Positions 36,701-45,229 of a stretch of 64,000 bases of DNA are shown here, in pieces. The stretch is from contig CAJHNH020006634.1 of the NCBI GenBank assembly GCA_905116865.2, forward strand, positions 124,001 through 188,000, given 5' to 3'. The notes under the pieces were generated by a model. It saw only the letters and a program-made list of their open reading frames with translations, did no database searches and was not told the origin of the DNA. Source of the stretch: Candidula unifasciata (taxonomy: Eukaryota > Mollusca > Gastropoda > Stylommatophora > Geomitridae). Position 1 is the stretch's first letter; the number at the start of each line of letters is the position of its first letter. The position numbers were made by a program, and so were the translations under genes.

Positions 36701-39700
36701 TCATCCTTCCAAAAGCAGCTCTAGCTTTGTTCAGACGTGACTGTATGTCTTCCTCTGTCCCTCCCAGTAGGGACACCACACTGCCAAGATATGTGAAATG
36801 TTCTACATTTTCAAGTGATTGGTTACTTATGGTCACTGGTTGTTGGTTTGGACTGTTTGTCATGATCTTAGTTTTCTTTGTATTTATTCTCAGTCCAACC
36901 ATTTCTGCTGTGCAGTTTAGTCTGTTACTTTTCTCTTGTATATGTTCATGTTTATGTGATAGGAGTGCTTTATCATCTGCAAAATCAAGGTCCTCAAGCA
37001 TGGTGAATGGAGTCCATTATATGCCTCTTAATGTCCTGTCTACTGTGTTCTTTAGTATCCAATCAATCACAAGGTTGAAGAGGAGAGATGACATAACACA
37101 TCCCTGTCTTACACCCGTCTTTACTGGGAAAGATGTATTGTCATTTTTTATACTGCAGGAAAAGTCTTTATAGAAGAGAGCAATTATGTTGACTATTTTT
37201 TCTGGAATTCCATAATGTCGTAAAATTTTCCACAGACCATCTCTATGGACACTGTCAAAAGCTTTCTCAAAGTCCACAAAATTAATATATATACTTCTCT
37301 GCCATTCGTTGCATTGTTCTAAAATGTTAGGTATGGCGAATATGTGCTCAGTTGTTCCTCTGCCCTTTCTGAATCCTGCTTTGTCCACTCGTAGGCATTT
37401 ATCTACTCCTTTTTCAAGCCGCATTATGATGATTTTACAAAATATTTTGCTTGGTACTGAGAGTAGAGTAATTCCCCTCCAATTATTGCAGTCTGTTAAG
37501 TCTCCTTTTTTTGGGGATTTTGACTATTGTTCCTTCAGTCTAGTCGTCAGTCAACACTTTTTTTCCCAAATATCCTTGAACAATGGTTCTAGAATGCTAG
37601 CAGTTGTGTTGCGATCTACTTTGAGAAGTTCTGCTGGCAGTTCGTCTTTGCCTGGTGCTTTGTTGTTCTTTAATGTGTGGATAGCTTTAAGGATTTCTTG
37701 TTTGCTTGGTGGTTCAGTAATAATGTCAATGTCCTGAGAGGCTGGTTGAATATCTGGGGGATTTTCAGGATCAGGTCTGTTCAAGAGGTCGGAGAAGTGT
37801 TTAGTCCACTGCATGTCTTGTTTTTGTTCTGTGGTGAGCAGTCTGCCTTGGTTATCTCTGATGGGTATGCTGTGATAATTGTTTCTGTTTCCGCAAATTT
37901 GCTGGGTAATTTTGTGTAGGGTTTGTAGATCATGTGCTTTAGCAGCATTTTCTGCTGTATCTGCAAGATTTTCCATAAATCTTCTCTTGTCAGCTCTGGC
38001 ACTTTTCTTGGTCATTTTATTTAGTTCGCTATATTCTAACATTAGTTTATCTTTTTGACGTTCTGATTTAGTGTGATTTATGAGGCTCTTTATTCTTTTT
38101 CGCTTGGCAATATAGTCCATGGTTTGACTACTTATCCATTCTTTGTGGTGTTGTTTCCTGGTTCCTAATATATTATTGCCAGTTGATTTGTATGTTTCTT
38201 TGATCTGGTTCCATCTTTCTTGAATGCTGATTGTAGTTGGAGTTTCTGGGTCACTTGATAGGGTTTGAAATCTATTCTTGAGTTCTACTATGAATTTAGT
38301 GGCAATGTCTTTTTCTCTTAAAAGGTTAACATTGTAACGTGCTGTCTGTGTCTTAACTTGCGTGTAAACTTTTTTGAGTTTAAGTCGTAGTAGAGCGACT
38401 ACAAGGTGATGATCGCTTCCCACATCTGCTCCCCTTTTGACATGCACATCGAGTACCTTATCTCTCAGGCAGATGTGCTCCAAATTCGAAGGATTTCCCT
38501 AATAAGTCGACTCCTACGACATGCTGATTAGGGAGACAGTGTATCTATTCTTGTTTTCCCCACAGTGGGGCCGGGAACGCACATGGGGATTTAGCAAGGA
38601 TGACATTGTCGTCCTGTTTATTGTTTCATTTTTTGGATATATTATTTGTTTTCTAGCTGCTAGAAGTTTTCCACATACGTCTTTCTCTGGTTTGGTCTCT
38701 CTTGCTAAGTATTCTCTGTTCTTCCACATTGTTTTCTACTCTTCCTCCTGTCGGTTCCAGGGCCCTACTGTGGGAGAAAAAAAAAAAAATAGACCCACTG
38801 CCTCCCCCTACATGTATGTCGTAGGAGTTGACTAATTGGGGGCTTCATTCGATGTCTGAGTGCATCTGCCTGAGCGGCAAGGAACAACTAACTGCACACA
38901 CACACAAAAAGCCAGTAAAACAGATGTACATGCAAAACTCAGGCTCTGACACAAATCCAAAATCAAAATGGATGAATAGCTAGAATTTTCCGCCAGAGCT
39001 TATAGCCAGTGAACAAAGAAGAAGTTTTTGTCACCCCCCCCCCCCCCCCCCCCCTCCTGTTATTTTTCTCATTCTAAACAATATCTATGTCACATCCGTC
39101 TTTACCATACACATATACTAACATTCAGCAGCTATTATAATCTGTATTCTTGGTTTGTGATGTGCGTGGAAATACTGTATCCCTTACTTACTTTTCCATT
39201 AGGGTCACAAGTTCATAGTTCGCCTGCTTGAGGGAAGGACAATCAGCCCAGAGGAACATTCTCCGATTCATAACAATAATAAAACGACTAGTCCAGGACA
39301 CACGATGGAGAGCTCGGAAAGCTTCGTGGAAGATGACAGAGGTATTTTCTTCATTTATTGCCTACATAATTTTGTTTCTGATTCTTCTTCTTTGAAAACA
39401 GCTAACATTATAAGTAACACCAACTTCTTAACATTATCAGGTGATAATTTTTAATTACTTTTTAAGACAATCTGTTTTATTTACACCAACATCATGATCA
39501 GGCTTCTAAAATAGAAAACATGTCATTAAATTACCTCCATTATATTTGGTTCTTCTTGTTTCAGTTCCACCATTGAAGTTTGGTAGTCTGCTGGAGAAAC
39601 ATTTGAGTGAGGATGAGTCCAGTTATGTGACATCAAGTCTTCCTCAAGATCCTGTTCCACTCAATGGTAGGTTGGACATACATGACATCAAGTCTTCCTC

Positions 39701-42700
39701 AAGATCTTGTTCCACTCAATGGTAGGTTGGACATACATGACATCAAGTCTTCCTCAAGATCCTGTTCCACTCAATGGTAGGTTGGACATACATGACATCA
39801 AGTCTTCCTCAAGACCCTGTTCCATCAATGGTAGGTTGGACATACATGACATCAAGTCTTCCTCAAGATCCTGTTCCATCAATGGTAGGTTGGACATACA
39901 TGACATCAAGTCTTCCTCAAGACCCTGTTCCACTCAATGGTAGGTTGGACATTCATGACATCAAGTCTTCCTCAAGATCCTGTTCCACTCAATGGTAGGT
40001 TGGACATACAGGTCCGAGAGCCCATAGTAAATGCTGTCATGAATTGACATTCTTCTTTATGAACCTCTAGAGGCCAGCCTCAATATGTTTAGAGAAAGCA
40101 TCTGTCAACTTGAGCATTTTCATCTTTCCATACTTTGTCCTCCATTAGAGCAGATGCTGCTCAGCTAATTAGTTGAGTGCATGGTGTGACACTGTGAGCT
40201 GTGACTTTTGTGGGGAAATACTTACTGTGGTGCCAGAAATGTGTGTTGTTAACTGCATGTTAAAAAAAAACGGCAAGTGGCTAGTTGCCACAAAATTAGT
40301 GGTGTGCAAGTGTATTGAAATGTCAGAAACTTCTTTTTCTTCTCCTTCTCCTTCTTCTCCCTCATCGTCTCTTCCTCTTACTTCTTCTTCTGTCATTTAT
40401 CTCTAATTTGAGGGTAGACCCTCAGCCAACTCAAGCCCTTCCATTTTGTGTCACTGGCAGCTCCCTCACTGTCATACTCATATTGTTTTCTCTCTCCCCC
40501 CCCCCCTCTTTTCTCTCTCTGTGTGTAATTCTGTTCTCCTTACCACTTGTGCTATCCTTCCAAATTCACACATATTGAACATTGTATGCCCACTTCTGGA
40601 GATGTTCCTATATGAAAGGAGGTTAATCAGCGAGTCAGACTTCTTGTAGCTTTCTCTACAGTGTGTCATATCTTTCTAGAGAAAAACCTGCTTTTATCTT
40701 GGTTGGTTAAGGTTTTCATTTTTTTCTTCATCAAATAAATTCCACCTCAAGAAATGAGATTGCATTAGTGAAGATTGGATCATTGTTTGCTTGATTTGTT
40801 TTTCTCCAGGCTCATTTGCATGATTTACTTGTTATCTTTCCCCGATGAATGTTTAGAGCTATTTTTGCTCTTTGCTGACAGAGACTACAGCTTATAAGAG
40901 CATGGTATCTGGCAGTGGAGGCAGACAGGCACCCCGGCAGATGTCTGGACAGGATGATACTGATGACGATGTGGAGAAACAGATAGCCTCCGCTCTTGTG
41001 AGGAATCCGGCGTAAGTTACACGGGCAGTAGAAACAGGGAATGATGTAGTATCACCTGTGATAGATGAGAGGGAGTAATGTAGTTATATACAACATTAAA
41101 CCAGGGAGCTGGTACACATACTATAATTTTAGCCATACAAGTGGCGCAAATAAACCAGACCACAAATATAACCAGAGACTGTTGGCGGCTCGCTGCCAGT
41201 AGCAGGTTGAACGTGGTCGAGGTTTATTATTATTATGTTTTTTCTTTTTGGTAGAACGGAATCAAAAGTTATATACACAGTAGATGATAATCTTAACTAT
41301 CCACAGTATTCTGTAAATAATCGTTTATTCTGTTAGATCTGATTGATATATGGTTGCTAAGATTTTACTCTATGTTCTAATTATTTATGTCATTTAGCTT
41401 AAAAATTAATATCTTGGCTTAGAATTGACAAAGAGGCTTGAATGAGGTACTGCTGGATTTCTTTTTTCATGTGGAATGCAACTGTGATAGTTACATTATT
41501 CTAAAAAGTTCAGTAAATTTAATGAAGTACCTAATGATATTATTGTCAGTCGATGTGACTGAAGGCTTCCTGCTGATAGGGCACATTTCCATGGTGAAGT
41601 GGTCAAGCTGTTAGCCTCATGCTCTCTGGGTTCGTTCCACAGTGGCGTTGTTCAGTTTACGCTGCATTTTTTTAACAGAGATTCCTGGGGACCGTCGCTG
41701 GAGCAACGAAGTTCATGCTTTTGTGCGATGCTTTCAACAGGCCGCTAGCTGTTCTGTGGAGAGAGATTGAGCCGTATGGGGTAAAAGCCAGTGCAGTGAA
41801 GTTGACCCTCTTGACTTTTCACTCTTTTAAGGTCACATCAGTTCATAGTATGAGATAACAGAATGAGGCAGTCACTTTTTTATAAGCAGAATACGAAAAG
41901 GTAGGGAAGGGAGTATATATATCTTGATTTCTTACATACAAATTGTTTTCTAAATTTGTTAGTGTGGAGAAGGCTGCAAAGAAACCAAATGTGGTTGATG
42001 ATCCTTCAGACGCCAGCTCACAGACTCTACAAACCTCACCTCATGTGTATGTGCCCACAGCCATGGAATCCAGGTGAGTTTGGTTGCTCTAGTTAATTCT
42101 TCTTCTTCAGTGATCAACAGTTGCAATGTGCCTGTTCCATTATGGATCTTAAACAGGACAGTGTTCTTGAGGTCTTGTCTTGTACCTCATAGTTTGGTTC
42201 ACACAGTTATTTCTGTGGACCACATTTCTTCTGATTGCTAAATCTGGACAATCCTGTAAGACATGCTCAGGCAGTTTGCTTTGGTGCACTACAGTCACAT
42301 GCGGAAGAGTTAGCAAGAACCATTGGATGTAGATTTGCTCTGAATTTATAGTGTCCTGTTGTGTGCCTGAAAATTCGGGTCTAGTCATTTATGCCAAGCC
42401 TGTTTATACTGGTCTAGTTAATGATTCTGGTTACGCTGGTTGTGCAGACAGTGGATTGAGTCATTGCAAAACTCTCCTGTGTGTGCAGTTACCTTCATAT
42501 TTGTCCCAGGGTAAGCAGGTGATGTTGGTAAAGAAAGAGCTGATAGACTGGCAGATGCCACATAAATTGAAGATGGCCCATGGATCACGCAGACATTGTC
42601 CCTTAGAGATATAGGATGTTCTGAGGATTTTGGAAGCAACGTGTCTACATCACTGCTTAGAATACAAGAATTGGGAGTAAAGATCGGCACAGCCAAGCAT

Positions 42701-45100
42701 GAGAAGCACACCGGACACACACAAAGTCTTGTCAACCAACATAGGACTGGCACTATTAACCGCGCGATGAATATGTTAAGAGGGGAATCTGAGCACCTAT
42801 GGATGTATCTGGAGTGCTGTGAAGACAGTCCAACATAAAGAAATCATCCAGTAGGGATTGAAACCTAAGATCTTTGGGCCAGTAGGGAAGTGTCAAGCCA
42901 CATTGTCACCTCTACTCCAGATGTCAGAATATAGCTAACATTTTCTCATCCAATGTTAAGCATATTCTTTAAAAAGAAATATATTTTCATGATGTCACAG
43001 TAAGTGTTGACAGTTTTCATCTGACTTCTTTTTCTGTCTTTTATCCTCACCTTTGAGCATTGGCTCTCAACCATGCTGAGATTTCTTATATCTAGAGAGA
43101 AACACCACACATAACACAACTCTCTCTCTAAAGCTCTTTCACTCTCACTTTCTGTCTCTTGCATGCTCTTTTTCTCCCACACTCTCACTCTCTCAATCTC
43201 CCCCCCCCCCCCCCCCCCCCCCAATCCTTATCCTCTCTTCCTGGATACATTTTAAATAGCCATCTTGGTTTCATGTCTACATTCTGTTTATAATATCCTG
43301 ATACTTTTGCAACAACCACCCATATCTCACATTGTCTGCATTTCAGGCAGAACATAAACCTGTCACGAACTGCGCCCTCCAGATTTCAAGGTGAGTCAAG
43401 CCGATATTGTGTTGTCCAGTCATTCTTGTATAATAGTTTTTATTTTGGCTTCTTATTACATATCCTGTGCGGCTGTGGCTTAGACTTAGTGAATGCATTC
43501 AACAGTTTCATGAGCCTCCAGTACTAGGGTTTGTTTTCTGCAGGGGATGGTAAAAAACCAAAGTTCTGGCAATTTTCAGACAGTAGTACGAGAGTCACAC
43601 TGTAGAAGAGACTTAACTCTTTGAGTTCCAGGGAACGCATCACGCGCTAATTTGTTACAACCGCCCGGCCCAATCGACCCTTGACAAGTGAAGGTTTTTA
43701 ATGTACCGCTGACATGTCATAAAACGCGGACCACTAACTTTCAACTTCCTTTCGAGTTCTTTGTGTCTGATATCAGGCGTGCTCATTTAAAAACGTCATC
43801 TGAAGCCGAGAATATAGTATGTTTGCAAGATTTACCGATTTACTAAGCTTTTTTTTTTTTGGAAAAGAATATGGCCGCCAAGCAGTATTCTACATGCATG
43901 CTAACATGATTTACGGCTTTAGAAGCCTCAAATTTAAATAAAGTAAGTGTTTTATTCGATTTATCCGAAGTTAGATAGATAACGTTGTGAATTAGACGTG
44001 TTTCAGTCATTTATAGAGTCAAACTTTGATGAGGGATATGTCTAATGTGTACATCACGTGAAGGGTACAACGATAGCAAAGTCAGTTGGCACAAATAGAA
44101 TAAACAGTGAAAAGACGATTGATTTTCTTCAGTGTCGGGTAGTTCTAGTGCATTCCCCTTATTATTTGGGAACAAAGCTACAAAATTACAGGCAAATTTA
44201 GTGTTATATAAACTTCGTTTTGTGTGAAGATACTTATTGTTTTGGGAGTCACTTTTCTTTACCAAATAATGGTGCTATGTTATGATGCTTTAAAAGATTC
44301 TTTGGAACAAAATCTAACGTATAGTTTGAGTTTATATTGTACTTATACATTACAAAGTGGTTCATATTCATTTGTGATTCATTTTGGATATATTTTAACC
44401 AGTTTTCCTAGAGTGCCATGGTGGTAAGTTTAATTTTTTAATATTTAATTTTACTAATTTTTGTAAACACACCATCTGTTTATGTACTAATATTTAATTA
44501 CTAACGCAATTATTTGTTGAAACTGTATTCTATGATTATTCCTCAACAATCCCTGGTCACTTCGATGTACAATATGTGTATGTTGCGCGGCAATTGAATT
44601 AGTATGGTCTGTTTTAATGTGTTACACTTGTGAAATTAAAAAATTAAATTACCACCCCTTGGGCCTCGGATGTTAAACCCTCTGGGACTCAAAGAGTTAA
44701 GCATCACCACATATTCCCAAACAACAGTAGGTACACTGTAGCCAAACTTCACTGGGGAAATGGCACAAAATCATTTTCTTATCCCAACCATCCTCTGACT
44801 GTAATCTATCCCAACCATCCTCTGACTGTAATCTATCCTAACCATCCTCTGACTGTAATCTATCCCAACCATCCTCTGACTGTAATCTTTGTTTCCATCT
44901 AAGTTAATTTGTATTCGACATATTACTAACATTTTTGTTGTCTTCTGTATCGCATGGATTATACAGCTGGTATGTGTTTCTTTTCCCCATCAGGTGTGAA
45001 AATCAGTTCTGATTTAGACACGGATACAGAAGTGGATGCTGGGATCTTTGGAAGCAGCAGACGGCCTGAAGACAACTCTGATTTTGATTTTTATGATTGA
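14377..45100 (+). CDS. KIZ: Kizuna centrosomal protein homologue, 16 exons
   Basis: Kizuna is a PLK1 substrate that stabilises pericentriolar material at spindle poles. Exons: 14377-14441, 16269-16331, 18808-18970, 21421-21555, 24551-24761, 26196-26390, 28195-28354, 30972-31115, 32901-33062, 34206-34352, 39203-39341, 39565-39666, 40882-41011, 41963-42073, 43347-43390, 44994-45100. The total is about 692 aa against 673 in human. Exons 1-4 align without gaps to the human N-terminus: FYEKQKELQ, ERMDLEQQL, YWRKICEDERRAKQRN, then KQYEEYI. This part is a predicted coiled coil. The middle is Gln/Ser-rich, and exons 8-11 form a conserved helical block. The protein ends in an acidic tail, DNSDFDFYD. 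All introns are GT-AG and all phases agree except across exon 10, which needs one extra base. The exon 1 and exon 2 donors (GTTAGA, GTATGA) are weak and were chosen by phase and alignment. Confidence 0.86.
14695..15460. other. KIZ intron 1, first part
   Basis: No gene is recognised. About 14,700-14,760 contains 'acacgcgtttcggcccacga', similar to the hairpin arm at 9541. The remainder is unremarkable. Confidence 0.3.
15465..15560. repeat. Degenerate telomere-like TTAGGG repeats
   Basis: Plus strand 'ttagggtttgggttagggtc' and variants (TTAGGG, TTTGGG, GTAGGG) over about 95 bp, inside KIZ intron 1. It is more degenerate than the array at 26,601-26,756. Confidence 0.75.
16391..16673 (+). repeat. 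SINE family 1 copy
   Basis: Full-length copy, head 'ccctgtgtgggttccggggcc', tail GAAGAAGAAG. It is flanked by the direct repeat 'aatattttta' (just before 16,391 and again at about 16,674), consistent with a target duplication. It lies 60 bp after KIZ exon 2. Confidence 0.88.
16730..16945 (+). mobile_element. Decayed RTE-like RT C-terminal fragment
   Basis: Parallel to the better preserved copy at 20,830-21,135: 'cactggaacccacaggggca', 'ataaaggcagaccaa' and 'gagctaaagagtaaagtta' are shared. The frames are broken. Confidence 0.5.
17236..17335 (-). repeat. SINE family 1, 3' fragment
   Basis: Reverse complement of the 3' third of the SINE: 'cagcagaaagttctggttgt', 'tcatccactcctggacttt', 'cagaacttgagttttgcatg'. 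No head is present. Confidence 0.7.
17547..18663. mobile_element. piggyBac-like element, copy 1 (TTAA-bounded)
   Basis: The ends are 'ttaactctttgaggccca' and, inverted, 'ttaactttttcaggccca', each starting with TTAA, the duplicated target of piggyBac elements. At 17,873 an ATG opens MRFSAAKALKLFQSDDFI followed by an Asp/Asn/Ser-rich segment (SISDSDGEFS). This resembles the acidic N-terminus of piggyBac-type transposases, but two stops break it within 45 codons and no catalytic DDD core is seen. The element sits in KIZ intron 2, inside a copy of the repeat found at 47,312-47,712. Confidence 0.75.
18808..18970 (+). CDS. KIZ: KIZ exon 3, conserved coiled-coil exon
   Basis: Encodes SQMKASRLHTYWRKICEDER and the following RRAKQRNEMLMRDLERIDNH, the part most similar to human kizuna (YLKEICESEKKAHTRN...). 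It ends ALMK before GTAATG. A 71-bp minisatellite starts 20 bp after this donor. Confidence 0.88.
18991..19470. repeat. 71-bp minisatellite in KIZ intron 3
   Basis: About seven units of 'agtccagcagatatgtgtat', 'cacttgtttgtgaccttgtt' and 'atctaggcccacaaggaagc'. The first periods are 71 bp; inner copies are shortened. The array begins 20 bp after the exon 3 donor. Confidence 0.92.
19480..20830. other. KIZ intron 3, remainder
   Basis: No gene is recognised. A possible tRNA-like B box 'gggttcaaatatcgc' lies near 19,950, with a GAA tract near 20,020. A 3' fragment of SINE family 1 is at about 20,075-20,145. Confidence 0.35.
20830..21135 (+). mobile_element. RTE-like RT C-terminus with GAA tail
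   Basis: Decayed plus-strand frame with LALEPTGT, KGRPKKTLRRELKSEVKK and MTWGELPAIAKDRM, then the terminal LCSTGGIKG block and a GAAGAAGAA tail at 21,135-21,148. These are the last ~90 residues of an RTE-type ORF2. Confidence 0.65.
21135..21357. repeat. ~110-bp tandem duplication before KIZ exon 4
   Basis: Two copies of a unit starting with the GAA tract and 'atctctttagctct', continuing 'ttcagcttgcatttgtgtaa' and 'agtttacttcttt(c/t)ag'. Each copy ends in a pyrimidine-rich AG that looks like a 3' splice site. The true exon 4 acceptor is at 21,420. Confidence 0.8.
21686..21717. repeat. 32-base G tract
   Basis: Uninterrupted run of 32 G preceded by AGGGT, in KIZ intron 4, 130 bp after exon 4. 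It could form G-quadruplexes; its length is uncertain in any assembly. Confidence 0.8.
22085..22265 (+). repeat. SINE family 1 partial copy
   Basis: Contains 'gttggagttcatttgcctgg', 'actcaggttctgtattaaga' and 'aaccagaactttcctctaga'. The head is missing. Confidence 0.75.
22270..24550. other. KIZ intron 4, remainder
   Basis: No gene is recognised over about 2.3 kb. A dispersed-repeat word shared with 25,410-25,560 and 46,045-46,150 ('tctcctgcctcatgtacttt') is at about 23,740-23,790. Confidence 0.35.
24860..25095 (-). mobile_element. RTE-like RT C-terminal fragment
   Basis: The reverse complement contains a decayed ANGIEVDQKTHAEGNYK block and a terminal 'DELAGELCSIEGLKGIRRR' type block, equivalent to 20,990-21,135. 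A C17 tract at 24,993-25,009 interrupts it. Confidence 0.55.
25655..26105. repeat. ~35-bp minisatellite in KIZ intron 5
   Basis: About ten copies of 'ttgttattcagttgaatgga' and 'tgatattatgttat', increasingly diverged at the 3' end. It stops about 90 bp before the exon 6 acceptor. Confidence 0.92.
26488..26828. mobile_element. TIR repeat family 3, copy 2, with telomere-like array
   Basis: The left end is 'aatgacatcacaggacagtc' and the right end is 'cttgaaatatttgactgtcc' plus 'catgacctgtggatttcccc'. Between them lies a uniform 12-bp array at 26,601-26,756. It belongs to the same family as 10,425-10,708 and 54,828-55,045. It lies in KIZ intron 6, 98 bp after exon 6. Confidence 0.75.
26601..26756. 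repeat. (CCTAACCCTAAT)n telomere-like array
   Basis: Thirteen nearly perfect 12-bp units of alternating CCTAAC and CCTAAT over 156 bp. On the minus strand it reads TTAGGGTTAGGA. It is open in several frames, but only because the unit has no stop. Confidence 0.95.
27000..27925. other. KIZ intron 6, no gene recognised
   Basis: Unique-looking sequence with short open frames of at most 84 codons on both strands. None matches anything I recognise. Confidence 0.3.
27930..28090 (+). repeat. tRNA-derived SINE, degenerate
   Basis: 'gtggctggttgaagtggtta' resembles an A box (TGGTTGAAGTGG), and 'tttttgattcctc' about 35 bp later a decayed B box. The body has no further match in the window except loosely at 41,590. 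Confidence 0.4.
28428..28505 (+). repeat. SINE family 1 head fragment
   Basis: 'cccagtgtgggttccagggt' and 'aacctactgctccttaacaa' match the SINE head; the copy is truncated after about 75 bp. Confidence 0.6.
28970..29268 (-). repeat. Dimeric tRNA-derived SINE
   Basis: On the minus strand, 'cgttagcgcagtcgataaga' is a tRNA-like A box, with 'ttcaaatcc' as B box about 30 bp on. About 220 bp further a second tRNA-like unit has 'ctggtggcagagcactta' (A box) and 'gctggttcacatctccc' (B box). Neither folds as an intact tRNA by eye. Confidence 0.55.
29406..29695 (+). repeat. SINE family 1 copy
   Basis: Full-length copy with a GAAGAAGAAG tail. It is flanked by 'ctcattcagt' (about 29,392) and 'ttcattcagt' (after the tail), a probable target duplication. 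Confidence 0.88.
30142..30425 (+). repeat. SINE family 1 copy with clear target duplication
   Basis: Best-defined copy. It starts 'ccccgtgtgggttcc' and ends in GAA repeats. The 12-bp direct repeat AGTACATTACCT lies immediately outside, at 30,130-30,141 and 30,426-30,437. This fixes the unit at 284 bp and shows that the head begins at the first C run. Confidence 0.93.
30632..30920 (-). repeat. SINE family 1 copy
   Basis: Full-length reverse-complement copy, from 'cttcttctttgcgttcacc' to 'ggaacccacacaggg'. It sits 51 bp upstream of KIZ exon 8. Confidence 0.9.
31120..32890. other. KIZ intron 8
   Basis: No gene is recognised. 31,566-31,655 holds about four copies of a ~21-bp unit with 'gtgtgtctgatatgaacata'. 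Confidence 0.45.
33367..33605 (+). repeat. tRNA-derived SINE
   Basis: The head 'tgaccaagtggataaggcat' is an A box, and 'ctgggtttaaaccccaac' 50 bp later a B box, as in tRNA-headed SINEs. The body 'caggccccagtataatctta' recurs in decayed form at about 33,900-33,960, so a second partial copy follows. Confidence 0.65.
34206..34352 (+). pseudogene. KIZ: KIZ exon 10 with apparent frameshift
   Basis: The frame carried over from exon 9 reads QHLSPEAQIIWDALYAHFIK and on to QEVASIF, then meets TAG at 34,324-34,326. After the T run at 34,310-34,313 the other frame reads HPCLVPRGGMCDK and ends in phase 0. That is the phase required by exon 11 (GHKFIVRLL). One missing T would explain both. Alternatives are a weak in-phase donor at 34,300 (GTTGCC) that skips the tail, or a real disabling mutation. 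Confidence 0.7.
34920..35420 (-). mobile_element. RNase H-bearing retrotransposon 3' end
   Basis: The minus strand gives QSMLRKVETGMLHAVWPLSL and SVRK*TDRQIGW-type fragments of the RNase H C-terminus, followed by the 3' UTR shared with 50,910-51,055. Stops are frequent. Confidence 0.6.
36060..36199 (-). repeat. SINE family 1, 3' half, split copy
   Basis: The reverse complement of the SINE 3' half runs from the GAA tail to 'gtatgcagact'. The other half is at 38,452-38,590, separated by an RTE-like element. Confidence 0.85.
36200..38451 (-). mobile_element. RTE-like non-LTR element, 2.25 kb, 5'-truncated
   Basis: In order on the minus strand: the end of the APE endonuclease (VKRGADVGSDHHLV with the catalytic SDH), a basic linker, the RT N-terminus (APGKDELPAELLK), VDFEKAFDSVHR (motif A), GVRQGCVMSSLLFN (motif B), LDFADD (motif C, FADD in place of YADD), and the C-terminal CRGTKLRLYKS, RRWKWLGHVMRM and GKRKQGRPKTTWRR blocks. 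A frameshift lies near 37,510-37,550 and a stop at about 37,017, so it is inactive. About two thirds of the endonuclease is missing. The 3' tail is a short GAT tandem. It is inserted in a SINE family 1 copy inside KIZ intron 10. Confidence 0.9.
38452..38590 (-). repeat. SINE family 1, head half, split copy
   Basis: Reverse complement of the SINE head: 'ctctcaggcagatgtgctcc', 'taagtcgactcctacgacat', 'ttgttttccccacagtgggg'. Joined to 36,060-36,199 it makes one SINE lacking only about four bases. Confidence 0.85.
38746..39023 (+). repeat. SINE family 1 copy
   Basis: Copy with a slightly shortened head ('gtcggttccagggcccta') and GAAGAAG tail, followed by a C21 tract at 39,034-39,054. It lies 180 bp upstream of KIZ exon 11. 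Confidence 0.8.
39565..39666 (+). CDS. KIZ: KIZ exon 12, ending in a duplicated donor unit
   Basis: Encodes VPPLKFGSLLEKHLSEDESS and YVTSSLPQDPVPLN, ending at ATG|GTAGGT. The last 38 bases plus the donor and 17 bases of intron form the unit of the following tandem array. Only the first donor keeps the frame; reading on meets TAG within the second unit. Confidence 0.85.
39629..40010. repeat. 55-bp tandem array containing seven splice donors
   Basis: Seven units (lengths 55, 55, 55, 54, 54, 55, about 54) of 'gacatcaagtcttcctcaag', 'atcctgttccactcaatg' and 'gtaggttggacatacat'. Each unit carries the same exon end and GTAGGT donor as the real exon 12 boundary in unit 1. Confidence 0.95.
40015..40880. 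other. KIZ intron 12, remainder
   Basis: No gene is recognised. It contains pyrimidine-rich CTT/CTC sequence near 40,330-40,390 and a C11 tract at 40,496-40,506. Confidence 0.35.
41590..41815 (+). repeat. tRNA-derived SINE
   Basis: 'atggtgaagtggtcaagctg' is an A box and 'ctgggttcgttccacag' a B box about 37 bp later. A body of about 170 bp follows, ending near 'ggggtaaaagccagtgcagt'. It is in KIZ intron 13. Confidence 0.65.
42120..42400 (-). mobile_element. Retrotransposon C-terminal fragment
   Basis: Minus-strand VPHVTVV...KLPEHVLQDCPDLAIRR matches the cysteine/histidine block that follows RNase H in jockey-type ORF2 proteins. The downstream part to about 42,840 may belong to the same relic but is not readable. 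Confidence 0.5.
43200..43222. repeat. 23-base C tract
   Basis: Run of 23 C preceded by CT-rich sequence, in KIZ intron 14, about 125 bp before exon 15. Confidence 0.8.
43613..44700. mobile_element. piggyBac-like element, copy 2 (TTAA-bounded)
   Basis: The left end is 'ttaactctttgagttccagg' and the right end, inverted, 'ttaactctttgagtcccaga'. TTAA is on both sides (43,613-43,616 and 44,697-44,700). Length is 1.09 kb, close to copy 1. No transposase core is recognised, so it is non-autonomous or heavily deleted. It lies in KIZ intron 15. Confidence 0.8.
44781..44888. repeat. 27-bp tandem repeat, four copies
   Basis: 'tatcccaaccatcctctgac' plus 'tgtaatc' repeated four times with one C/T change, 105 bp upstream of the last KIZ exon. 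Confidence 0.95.
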
Positions 45101-45177
45101 ATTTAGAGAGACCAGTTTAGAAATGCTTGTATGGTAGGTTGCATTTGAACAAATGAAATTATTGTTATCATATGTAG

Positions 45178-45225
45178 AAATCCCATATGGGTCCCAGGCC
45201 CCATTTTGCGGAGAAAAAAAATATT
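45178..45225 (+). repeat. SINE family 1 head fragment
   Basis: 'atcccatatgggtcccaggc' then 'cccattttgcggagaaa', a 45-bp remnant of the head in the putative KIZ 3' UTR. Confidence 0.5.
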
Positions 45226-45229
45226 TATT

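Noticed and set aside
39629..40010. Regular direct repeats considered as a CRISPR array
   Set aside because: Units are contiguous with no unique spacers, and the context is an animal gene intron. The same holds for the 36-bp, 30-bp and 71-bp arrays.
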